The position numbers and the translations under genes were made by a program. Under the pieces are notes generated by a model. The model saw nothing but the letters and a program-made list of their open reading frames with translations, was not told where the DNA came from and did not search any database. Source: an uncultured Clostridia bacterium (lineage in GTDB: Bacteria > Bacillota > Clostridia > Monoglobales > Monoglobaceae). From it: a stretch of 64,000 bases of DNA. Shown in pieces: positions 43,860 to 50,875 of the stretch (the stretch's first letter is position 1; each line of letters begins with the position of its first letter). The stretch spans positions 1 to 64,000 of the forward strand of contig CAKSFQ010000005.1 of NCBI GenBank assembly GCA_934454115.1. Reading direction: 5' to 3'.

Positions 43860-44744
43860 ATGCAGTTTACCATTCATTTGTGCCGTGCGGACGGCACAGT
43901 CGCATGTGAGGCGGTCGGCAGCCATGAGGCTGCGCTCTCGGTAGATGCTTTTCAGAGCGGCGACTATCTGGAATTTCACGCGGAGGGAACCGCCTATGCC
44001 GTGATTCACCTCCATGATTCCGTCAAGGACGCGCTGCTCTATATCCCGGACGGCAAATTTACCTTTGCAATCCCTGAGGGGCAGGCGCTCAGCGGTTTTG
44101 CACCCGGCACCTTCGAGGGGGCGCAGCACATAACCATGCGCGCGGCCGAAGAGGATGAAATCAAAGGCTATCGCAACCTTTGTCTCAATCCGCTTGATTT
44201 CCGTTTTCCGAGCGAGGTGGTGGATCCGGACGCGCCGGAGTGGAGCAATCCGACCGATTCTGCCGCGATCCAAAACGGTGAGGTGCTTGCGTATCCGCAT
44301 GTTTATGCCAATCGCGTCACGCGGAACGAGGGCTGCTTTTATGCGCGCAATGCGATTGACGGCATGACCGTGACCGATGGCCACGGCAACTATCCGTACC
44401 ATTCCTGGGGCGGCGCCGTGCATGAGGATTTGACCTATGCGGTTTATTTTGGCCGTCCGGTCAGCATCGACAAGCTGGTGCTCTATTTGCGCAGCGACTA
44501 TCGTTTAGACGATCAGGGCAGAGAGCACGATACCTATTGGCACACCGCGTTTATCGAACTGTCGGACGGATTCACCACAGAAATCCATCCAAAAAAGCGA
44601 ACGGACGGACAGACGTTTTCCTTGGGTCAGCATACGACCTCCTGGTTCAAGCTATCCAGGCTTGATCCGCTGCAGCACGATAAAAGCCAGAATTTTGCCG
44701 CACTCACACAGATTGAAGTATGGGGCAGCGACATTGGGAAATAA
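43860..44744 (+). CDS. Uncharacterised protein with discoidin-like C-terminal half
   Basis: This 294-residue protein has no signal peptide. The N-terminal half (1-110) is beta-rich. The C-terminal half (about 150-294) looks like an F5/8 type C-like jelly roll: NAIDGMTVTDGHGNYPYHSWGGAVHEDLTYAVYFGRPVSIDKLVLYLRSDY, ending in LTQIEVWG. Related proteins occur beside kduI or hexuronate genes in gut clostridia as far as I recall, without a known function. It starts 12 bases after kduI with AGGAGG and is followed by a terminator, so it is the last gene of the unit. A cytoplasmic carbohydrate-binding role is a guess. Confidence 0.7.
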   Translation: MQFTIHLCRADGTVACEAVGSHEAALSVDAFQSGDYLEFHAEGTAYAVIHLHDSVKDALLYIPDGKFTFAIPEGQALSGFAPGTFEGAQHITMRAAEEDEIKGYRNLCLNPLDFRFPSEVVDPDAPEWSNPTDSAAIQNGEVLAYPHVYANRVTRNEGCFYARNAIDGMTVTDGHGNYPYHSWGGAVHEDLTYAVYFGRPVSIDKLVLYLRSDYRLDDQGREHDTYWHTAFIELSDGFTTEIHPKKRTDGQTFSLGQHTTSWFKLSRLDPLQHDKSQNFAALTQIEVWGSDIGK

Positions 44745-44779
44745 AGAAGGATAACATCTCCGGCATTGGCGCAAAGCGC

Positions 44780-44803
44780 GCCGAAAGGGCGTAATCCGAA
44801 CCC
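44780..44803 (+). repeat. Solitary copy of the 24-base inverted-repeat arm
   Basis: This 24-base stretch matches both arms of the element at 1674-1829 at 20 of 24 positions (GCCGAAAG, four variable bases, AATCCGAACCC). Here it is single. It is flanked by GGCGCAAAGCGCGCC on the left and by a short hairpin ACCGAA/TTCGGT (44804-44826) on the right. Confidence 0.6.
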
Positions 44804-44841
44804 ACCGAAAAAAACAAAACTTCGGTTATCTTAAAAATTTC

Positions 44842-44875
44842 AATTCCGCAGGAAGAACCCCTGCGGAATTTTTTT
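44842..44875 (+). terminator. Intrinsic terminator of the epimerase-kduI unit
   Basis: AATTCCGCAGG (44842-44852) pairs with CCTGCGGAATT (44860-44870), followed by a continuous run of T residues to 44875. It sits ten bases before the promoter of the BlaI gene. Confidence 0.9.
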
Positions 44876-44885
44876 AAAAATCCTA

Positions 44886-44914
44886 TTGACAAATGTAGCT
44901 GAACATGTTATATT
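44886..44914 (+). promoter_or_regulatory. Promoter of the BlaI-M56 locus
   Basis: TTGACA (44886-44891), a 17-base spacer and TATATT (44909-44914) form a near-consensus sigma-A promoter 63 bases before the BlaI-family gene. Confidence 0.85.
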
Positions 44915-44936
44915 ACCTTTAGCAGCTACATATGTA
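44894..44936 (+). promoter_or_regulatory. Probable BlaI/MecI-type operator
   Basis: TGTAGCTG (44894-44901) and CAGCTACA (44923-44930) are inverted copies flanking the -10 box. TACATATGTA (44927-44936) is a further palindrome. BlaI/MecI repressors recognise TACA/TGTA inverted sites, so binding here would cover the promoter and give autoregulation. Confidence 0.65.
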
Positions 44937-44977
44937 ATTGCACAGGATAAAGGTTTTGGATCGAAAGGGGCAGTGAT

Positions 44978-45352
44978 ATGTCAAATATAAAACATACGAT
45001 TACAGACTCGGAATACAGTATCATGAAAATCTTGTGGAATGCCAAAGAGAAGATGACGGTATCGGACGTGGTGAAGGCGCTCGATCAAAACGACTGGACG
45101 CCGTCCACCGTTTCTACCTTTTTGCAGCGATTGCTGAAAAAGAATGTGATCTCCTGTGAGAAAAGGGGAAACACCAATCTGTATTATCCGGTAATGCAGC
45201 AAAAGGATTATGACCTGCGTGAGACGGAGAGCTTTTTATCAAAAATCTATAAGGGCTCGGTAAAAAATCTGGTTGCGGCGCTTTATGAGAACAAAAAACT
45301 TTCCAAAGAGGATCTGTCGGAACTGAAGGAAATGTTTGATTTGGAGGGATAG
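44978..45352 (+). CDS. BlaI/MecI/CopY family repressor
   Basis: This 124-residue winged-helix repressor has an N-terminal DNA-binding domain (about 5-75, ITDSEYSIMKILWNAKEKMTVSDVVKAL then WTPSTVSTFLQRLLKKNVIS) and a helical dimerisation tail. Members bind TACA/TGTA operators as dimers and are inactivated by cleavage when the partner M56 protease is triggered. A matching operator overlaps its promoter. It is followed after two bases by the M56 protease gene, as in blaI-blaR1 pairs. No beta-lactamase gene is visible nearby, so the regulated response is unknown. Confidence 0.93.
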   Translation: MSNIKHTITDSEYSIMKILWNAKEKMTVSDVVKALDQNDWTPSTVSTFLQRLLKKNVISCEKRGNTNLYYPVMQQKDYDLRETESFLSKIYKGSVKNLVAALYENKKLSKEDLSELKEMFDLEG

Positions 45353-45354
45353 GT

Positions 45355-46191
45355 TTGTACGACATCTTTAAGACGGTGTTTATTTTAAGCCTTTTGGGCT
45401 TTGGAATCACCGCTTTGCTTTTGCTGTTAAAGCCCATTACGGTAAAGCGTCTGCCGGCAAGGTGGCAATACTACGTGTGGGTGGTGGCGCTGATCTCGAT
45501 GATCTTGCCGACCTACAAGCTGATTCCCAAATACGAGGCACAAAAATTTGCCATGGCGCCGCAAAATCAGACGGCGCAGACTACGGCGCAGCCACAGGCG
45601 GAGAACCGTTCCGATACGGTCGTCACCTATGACACGCCGATGGAATACAGAGAGGTTTCGCTGTCCCCAAAAGTGCAGATACGGTTATTTGATCTGATCG
45701 CGTATCTTTGGTTTGGCGGCGTTCTCATCTTTTTAACCGTTGTTGTGATAAGCTATTGCCTGTATCTTAGCCGTAAAAGAAAGCATGCCGTCAGGATTTC
45801 TGATAATTCGCTGTTTGAAGAAGTGAAACAGGAACTCAAAATCAAAAGGCATATCAGGCTGAAAGCGTCGCCGGAGACCGGCTCGCCGATGCTGGTGGGG
45901 GTGTTGTTTCCGACGGTGTACCTTCCCTGCCGCGAAATCCCCGACGAAAATATGCGTATGGTGCTTTTGCATGAACTGACGCATTATAAACGCAAGGATT
46001 TACTTGTGAAGTGGTTTTCCGTTTTTGTAAACGCCGTACATTGGTTTAATCCGCTCTGTTACCTTGCCTGTGCGGCCTTGAGTGAGGCGTGCGAGGTGTC
46101 GTGCGATATGGCGGTAACAAAAAATATGTCCGAAGAGGAACAAAGGCTGTATATGCAGACAATTCTTCATTTAGCTACAGAAAGGAGCTAA
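45355..46191 (+). CDS. M56 (BlaR1-type) metalloprotease, short form without sensor domain
   Basis: This 278-residue membrane protease starts with TTG two bases after the BlaI stop. Three membrane segments are visible (about 5-25, 36-54 and 100-125), followed by a cytoplasmic zinc protease domain with HELTH (about 203-207) and the downstream glutamate in SEACEVSCD. It ends at TILHLATERS. Full-length BlaR1 relatives continue here with a linker, a fourth membrane segment and an external sensor. Those parts are missing and instead seem to begin the next gene, in another frame and with its own ribosome site. When signalled it would cleave the BlaI-type repressor. Confidence 0.88.
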   Translation: MYDIFKTVFILSLLGFGITALLLLLKPITVKRLPARWQYYVWVVALISMILPTYKLIPKYEAQKFAMAPQNQTAQTTAQPQAENRSDTVVTYDTPMEYREVSLSPKVQIRLFDLIAYLWFGGVLIFLTVVVISYCLYLSRKRKHAVRISDNSLFEEVKQELKIKRHIRLKASPETGSPMLVGVLFPTVYLPCREIPDENMRMVLLHELTHYKRKDLLVKWFSVFVNAVHWFNPLCYLACAALSEACEVSCDMAVTKNMSEEEQRLYMQTILHLATERS

Positions 46192-46195
46192 AAAA

Positions 46196-47299
46196 ATGCT
46201 TGAAAATTTATACACCACAAAAATGAGCGCAAATAAAAAGATCTTGCAGAACCGGTTTACAAAAATCCGTTCAAAAAGCGGACGGATTTCAAAAATTATG
46301 GCTCTCGTGATGTCCTGCGCCGTTGCTGTGACAATGCTTGGCGCAACCATTGTTATGGCGGCAATGGACGGTTGGGAACGAAACAACGGAATAATTATTG
46401 TGAATGGTGAGAAACAAACGATAGATATGAAACACATTGAAAACTCACGGTATTTGAATACCGACAGTTATTATGTCCCGCTCCGAAAAGTATTTGAAAT
46501 GCTTGGCTGTAATGTGCATTACAATGTTCCGAAAAGCAATGTGCCCAATTATATGGAAGGCGAAAAAAGCTTCCCGTCCTATGCTTGGGAGGGACAAGAA
46601 AATCTGGTTACTGATTCTGTAACACAGCAAATTTACGGTGCAACCACAGGGGCAAATATAAATATGCCTATTATTGAAATTGTATCTGAAAATGGAGAGA
46701 AATGGTATTGTCAGATAGGCAGCGAAAAATACACTAACGCTTGGGCTCCGCCTGTTTTGCTGCTTGAAGATACCTCGTATATTTCAATTCGTGCGGTTGC
46801 CTATTATTTGATACCCGAAAACGAAGATGCTGACGATTCTATTTTGTGGGACGATGTTGCACACGACACATATTATTTAGGGCGTTTAACCTTTGATGAA
46901 GAAACATTAACCCTGACGATTGATACCAATGCCGGAGCCGGAACCAGAGCACACAAAGACACGCTAAATACGATATTGGAAAACGATGCATTTAGAATTA
47001 TGCAGAGAATAGAAAGCAGAAAATACTTGGTATGTATGATAGAAAATTATACTCAAGCAAATGCGGAAACTTGTATCTCCATTGATAAGGCAACAGGAAA
47101 AATTGCACAGTTAGAAACATTCCCGTCTGATGTTGCTGTTCGCTTGGGATTATCGTTTGAAAATGAAAACACTTTTGTGTTAAAGCAAACAATATTAAAT
47201 TCCGATGAGCTTCAAGAGATTAGACGATATGATTTAAGCACACAGCAATATAAAGAGCCTTTGAAAATGGAATATGTAGAATGGAAAGCACAGGAATAA
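46196..47299 (+). CDS. Detached M56-receptor C-terminal half with copper-amine-oxidase-N-like ectodomain
   Basis: This 367-residue protein has an N-terminal MLENLYTTKMSANKKILQNR region followed by a basic linker and a membrane segment (about 34-56, IMALVMSCAVAVTMLGATIVMAA). This is the sequence that normally follows the protease domain in M56 receptors. The external part has a stalk-domain-like pattern (IIIVNGEKQTIDMKHIENSRYL, YYVPLRKVFEMLG, TSYISIRAVAYYL) and a second beta-rich domain (about 260-367). The start lies 4 bases after the M56 stop; the AAAGGAG ribosome site is within the last codons of that gene. Base composition becomes AT-rich after the first 60 codons. Probably a sensor subunit working with the upstream protease. 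Confidence 0.75.
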   Translation: MLENLYTTKMSANKKILQNRFTKIRSKSGRISKIMALVMSCAVAVTMLGATIVMAAMDGWERNNGIIIVNGEKQTIDMKHIENSRYLNTDSYYVPLRKVFEMLGCNVHYNVPKSNVPNYMEGEKSFPSYAWEGQENLVTDSVTQQIYGATTGANINMPIIEIVSENGEKWYCQIGSEKYTNAWAPPVLLLEDTSYISIRAVAYYLIPENEDADDSILWDDVAHDTYYLGRLTFDEETLTLTIDTNAGAGTRAHKDTLNTILENDAFRIMQRIESRKYLVCMIENYTQANAETCISIDKATGKIAQLETFPSDVAVRLGLSFENENTFVLKQTILNSDELQEIRRYDLSTQQYKEPLKMEYVEWKAQE

Positions 47300-47319
47300 C
47301 GGGATAAGGAGCTAAAACA

Positions 47320-48477
47320 ATGTTTGAAAATTTATACACAACTAAAATGAGTGCAAACAAAAAGACATTGCAGAACCGGTTTACAAAAATCCGCAGGAAA
47401 AGCGGACGGATTTCAAAAATTATGGCGGCGGTAATGTCGATTGCAATAGCCGTTACAATGCTTGGCGCAACCATTGTTATGGCGGCGGTCGGCTCGGACG
47501 GTTTGGAGCATTGGGACAAAAACGAGATCTATTTTCTCGGCAGTATGAGCTTTACGGCAAATACTTCGGGAAAGAATGTTCCGGATTGGGTCAATGAAGA
47601 TGTTGTCGGAAATGACGGAAATATATCCGTTACCATAAGAAATTTTCAAATGCGGCGCAGGATAGCGGGTTATGTCTCGCTGTTTACAACTGTTGAATTG
47701 TCCGGTGCGGGCGGAACAACACGGCTCGTTTCAATCAACGGCGCAGGGATAAGCCGTGCGGCAGCTTTTGACAGCAACGGCGCCTTAATCAGCGGCGGAG
47801 TTTCTTCAAGCCTTGACGATCCGTATGTAAGCAGCTATCGTTTTATAGAGGCGGCCAAAGAGGGTGGACTTTTGGAATATGCAAAACCGTTTGTTGAAAA
47901 CGGCATGCTCGACAGCGAAAGCGGAAAAAGAAAATGCGTCTATGTTGAATTTGGCATCGATGATAACAAGAACATATGCGCAGTACGTCTTAATCTTTGT
48001 TTGACCGATGAAACGAATCCTTATGATATACAAAGAAATGATAATTTTGATGCGATTGACGCTGCCGTAGACAGTTTGGATATGATCGGAGTGACCGGTG
48101 AGAAAGTAGAAGATTTCTTTCACTGCGGCTATAGTGTGTATTTTACGGATTTTGAACGGGATTATAAAAACATCGAAAACAGTGCTGTTAAAATAAGCGT
48201 GGAAAAGGCGGCGCCGGAAGAAATGATTATCAATACGGATATTGGTTTAGAGAATGCCGAATACGTTAATGTAACGATTTTAGACAATAAAAATAATGCT
48301 GTAACGGTACAAGAAGAATCTGCGGCGTTAAACAGACATACAATTACAAAAAGATATATGATATTTGATGAAAAAACGACATTTAATTCTGGTGGAAAAT
48401 ACAGAATATGTATAGGCATGCTGGATAAGGACAGAAATTTAATTTACCGCTGGCAAAAGTATGTGACGGTTCAGTAA
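47320..48477 (+). CDS. Detached M56-receptor C-terminal half, paralogue 2, unknown ectodomain
   Basis: This 385-residue protein has the same N-terminal module as its neighbour (MFENLYTTKMSANKKTLQNR, then the KSGRISKIM linker and a membrane segment ending near residue 56). The two N-termini are nearly identical in protein and DNA, while the extracellular domains are unrelated. The ectodomain (about 60-385) is beta-rich and not recognised; it resembles secreted clostridial domains of unknown function. AAGGAGC before the ATG is the same ribosome site found before the other copies, so the duplication unit includes it. It probably senses a different ligand with the same membrane connector. Confidence 0.72.
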   Translation: MFENLYTTKMSANKKTLQNRFTKIRRKSGRISKIMAAVMSIAIAVTMLGATIVMAAVGSDGLEHWDKNEIYFLGSMSFTANTSGKNVPDWVNEDVVGNDGNISVTIRNFQMRRRIAGYVSLFTTVELSGAGGTTRLVSINGAGISRAAAFDSNGALISGGVSSSLDDPYVSSYRFIEAAKEGGLLEYAKPFVENGMLDSESGKRKCVYVEFGIDDNKNICAVRLNLCLTDETNPYDIQRNDNFDAIDAAVDSLDMIGVTGEKVEDFFHCGYSVYFTDFERDYKNIENSAVKISVEKAAPEEMIINTDIGLENAEYVNVTILDNKNNAVTVQEESAALNRHTITKRYMIFDEKTTFNSGGKYRICIGMLDKDRNLIYRWQKYVTVQ

Positions 48478-48491
48478 AAGGAGGTTTTACG

Positions 48492-49571
48492 ATGAAGAAG
48501 ATTATAGCAGCCCTGCTTTGTATCATGATGCTATGTACTACGGTTACATTTGCGGCAGAAACCGAAACAGTCGGCGGAACCATCACGCTGACGCAGTTTT
48601 TGGGCGTTGGCCGCACAGAAGCAAAACGGGTCAAGATGACGTTGTCCGCAGACGGTTCCAAAGCGGCATATGTGGATAAAAACGCCTTTTATGATATCAG
48701 CGACCGTCTTATGCTCACCTCGTCTTTTGAGCCGCAGCCGATGACGATGGAGGGCGCCTATATCACGGTTGAAAAAACGGACGGCAGCTTTTCCTATGCA
48801 TTGGTTGGACAAAGCGGCGGTGTTGACCGTTACGGCGCTTTTATGAGCCGCAATCCGTACGCCCTCTACACGGCAGAGGATACCGCTGCGCTTATGGCGC
48901 TGAGCCGGGGCGGCATTGATATGGTTTTTGCCGACGTGAAGGATCACTGGGCAAAAGATACAATAGGAAAATGGAAAGACAAAGGTGTTATATCCGGTTA
49001 TCCTGACGGAACTTTCAAGCCCGATAGCCCCGTAAATCGTGCAGAGCTTGCAAAAATACTTACATTGGCATTTGATTTGCAAGAAAGAAGTCCGCTTGGC
49101 TATGACGATGTTAAGGCGGAAAATTGGTATTATTCCTATTTAGAGCGCTGCGCGAAATATATTCCTGTTTATCCGCTGCCGGTATCTTATGAAACCAATA
49201 TCCCGTATCAGGAAGTGCGAGAGAAAGGCTTAAACTATTATTTGCCCGAAACGCCGGCGATGCGGATGCACGTTGCGGAAGCGTTGGTTGAGATAAAAAA
49301 GGATAAAGAACAAATAAATACGGAGCTTCCGTCAATACAGGATATACAAGCCGATGTAACGGCTGCGTTCAAAGACGATGATTATGAAAATCTTTACGCA
49401 ATGCACGGCACAATTCCCGAAAATGTAGAAAGAATGTTTGAATATACCTACCTTGCAAACAAGCTTGGTATCATGCAAGGCGATGCGGATGGATATTTCA
49501 GACCGTATGACAGCGTAACAAGAGCAGAACTTATCACGATGCTTGACAGAGTGATTTCTGCCGCAAATTGA
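48492..49571 (+). CDS. SLH-domain exported protein
   Basis: This 359-residue exported protein has a signal peptide (1-21), an N-terminal beta-rich domain (about 25-140), and SLH repeats. The first is clear (about 144-190, FADVKDHWAKDTIGKWKDKG with YPDGTFKPDSPVNRAELAKI), the second is degenerate (about 205-275), and the third is near 310-355 (MFEYTYLANKLGIMQGDADGYFRPYDSVTRAELITML). It would be held to secondary wall polymers. Codon usage changes sharply near base 48950, where the SLH part starts: the first part is GC-richer and the SLH part AT-richer, as if two sources were joined. AAAGGAGG precedes the ATG. Confidence 0.82.
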   Translation: MKKIIAALLCIMMLCTTVTFAAETETVGGTITLTQFLGVGRTEAKRVKMTLSADGSKAAYVDKNAFYDISDRLMLTSSFEPQPMTMEGAYITVEKTDGSFSYALVGQSGGVDRYGAFMSRNPYALYTAEDTAALMALSRGGIDMVFADVKDHWAKDTIGKWKDKGVISGYPDGTFKPDSPVNRAELAKILTLAFDLQERSPLGYDDVKAENWYYSYLERCAKYIPVYPLPVSYETNIPYQEVREKGLNYYLPETPAMRMHVAEALVEIKKDKEQINTELPSIQDIQADVTAAFKDDDYENLYAMHGTIPENVERMFEYTYLANKLGIMQGDADGYFRPYDSVTRAELITMLDRVISAAN

Positions 49572-49657
49572 GGATAGAGCCGATGTGAGACAGGTGTGCG
49601 AACCGGATGGAAAAAAAGGCCATGAAATCAGTAGCAAGGTGAAAGGAGGCTGAAAAA

Positions 49658-50809
49658 ATGCTGGAAAATTTATACACCACAAAAATGAGCGCCAATCAAA
49701 AGACCCTGCAAAACAGATTTGCAAAAATCCGGGGAAAAAACGGGTGGTTTTCCCGGTTGATTGCCTTGGCGGTCTTTTTGGTTCTTTTGTCGATGATTGC
49801 CTGCGCAGCAATCGTGATTGCTGCGAACACAAAAGGCGGCCATGCGCGAGAGAACGGCAAATACGCCATGACGGAGGATGAATTTTCAGAGTATATGGAG
49901 CGCACGGTCGGCGCGGTGATGGCAGAGCTTGACTATGCGGACGAAACCAGACTGGTGTTTCATGATTACGCAGGGCTTTTTGTCATCAATCCGCGGACCG
50001 GTGCTGCGGCGCAAAAGATCAATTTAACAAAGCTGAATTTATCCCACTATCAGCAGGGAAGTAATGTTTTGATCGTCAAGGTCAGCAGGGACGGACGGAC
50101 TGCGTATCTTTCCAGCGCAGGGCAGGCAGATGAAATCAAGGATTTTGATGACTATACGGTTGATTTGGACAGCGGCCGGATCAAAAAAGAATCCATGCCG
50201 AAAGATGCGGCGCTCTTTACCAACATCGCCGATACGTTTGAGACGGTCAAAAACACGGTCGGCTGGTATAGCAACACCTGTGTTTTAGGCGGTGATAAAA
50301 TTTACTATCTTACCTCCCGAACCGGGATGGTCAAGGATATCGAACTTGTTACCGTCGCGCAAGGCGCGGAGGAAAATACTGCGTTTATGTACGTTTTTGA
50401 AAATCGGCGTGCCCTTGGCGCAGAGGAGAGCGCAGACAAAAGTGCGCTTTATCAAAAAACAGAGGAGTATTTAAAGACGGAGTTTGACAGGGTGTACCGG
50501 CCTTATTATGACATTCAAAGTCTGACGATTTCCAATTGGAACGAGAGCGGCGATGAGGCAACGTTCTTTTATAACATGACCTATTTGTACTATAACAGAG
50601 ACCCCGACAAAGCGGAGTATATCAAAGAGGCAAAGCAGCGGAGCCAAGAGGAATATGAGATCTTATACCGGGACTATCTGGAGCTGAAAGAGAGCAATTA
50701 CGAATTTAAAATTGTCTATCATGGTGACAGACCGGAATTATATTACAATGTCGCACCCAAGGGGGTAGAGTGGGCAGGGACCACAGTGGATGATTTTATA
50801 TTGCAATAG
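49658..50809 (+). CDS. Detached M56-receptor C-terminal half, paralogue 3, unknown ectodomain
   Basis: This 383-residue third member of the local family starts MLENLYTTKMSANQKTLQNR, then a diverged linker (KIRGKNGWFSRLIAL) and a membrane segment (about 36-57, IALAVFLVLLSMIACAAIVIAA). Its ectodomain (about 60-383) contains a helical lead-in (MTEDEFSEYMERTVGAVMAEL), a beta-rich middle, and a C-terminal part with many Tyr, Asp and Glu residues. No family is recognised. It follows the SLH gene and ends at a strong terminator, closing the locus that begins with the BlaI gene. The N-terminal module is more diverged than in copies 1 and 2, pointing to an older duplication. Confidence 0.72.
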   Translation: MLENLYTTKMSANQKTLQNRFAKIRGKNGWFSRLIALAVFLVLLSMIACAAIVIAANTKGGHARENGKYAMTEDEFSEYMERTVGAVMAELDYADETRLVFHDYAGLFVINPRTGAAAQKINLTKLNLSHYQQGSNVLIVKVSRDGRTAYLSSAGQADEIKDFDDYTVDLDSGRIKKESMPKDAALFTNIADTFETVKNTVGWYSNTCVLGGDKIYYLTSRTGMVKDIELVTVAQGAEENTAFMYVFENRRALGAEESADKSALYQKTEEYLKTEFDRVYRPYYDIQSLTISNWNESGDEATFFYNMTYLYYNRDPDKAEYIKEAKQRSQEEYEILYRDYLELKESNYEFKIVYHGDRPELYYNVAPKGVEWAGTTVDDFILQ

Positions 50810-50822
50810 TACGGCATAGTGA

Positions 50823-50861
50823 TGAGGCGGTGTAAAAACTACACCGCCTCAGACTGTTTTT
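50823..50861. terminator. Terminator at the end of the BlaI-M56 locus
   Basis: TGAGGCGGTGTA (50823-50834) pairs with TACACCGCCTCA (50840-50851) around AAAAC, followed by GACTG and five T residues. It also lies just downstream of the leftward mannosidase gene and may serve both. Confidence 0.85.
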
Positions 50862-50875
50862 GGGTGTCGCACCAA

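Noticed and set aside
44978-46191. Beta-lactam resistance locus
   Set aside because: BlaI and M56 genes are present, but no beta-lactamase or PBP2a gene is nearby and the sensors are not penicillin-binding domains.
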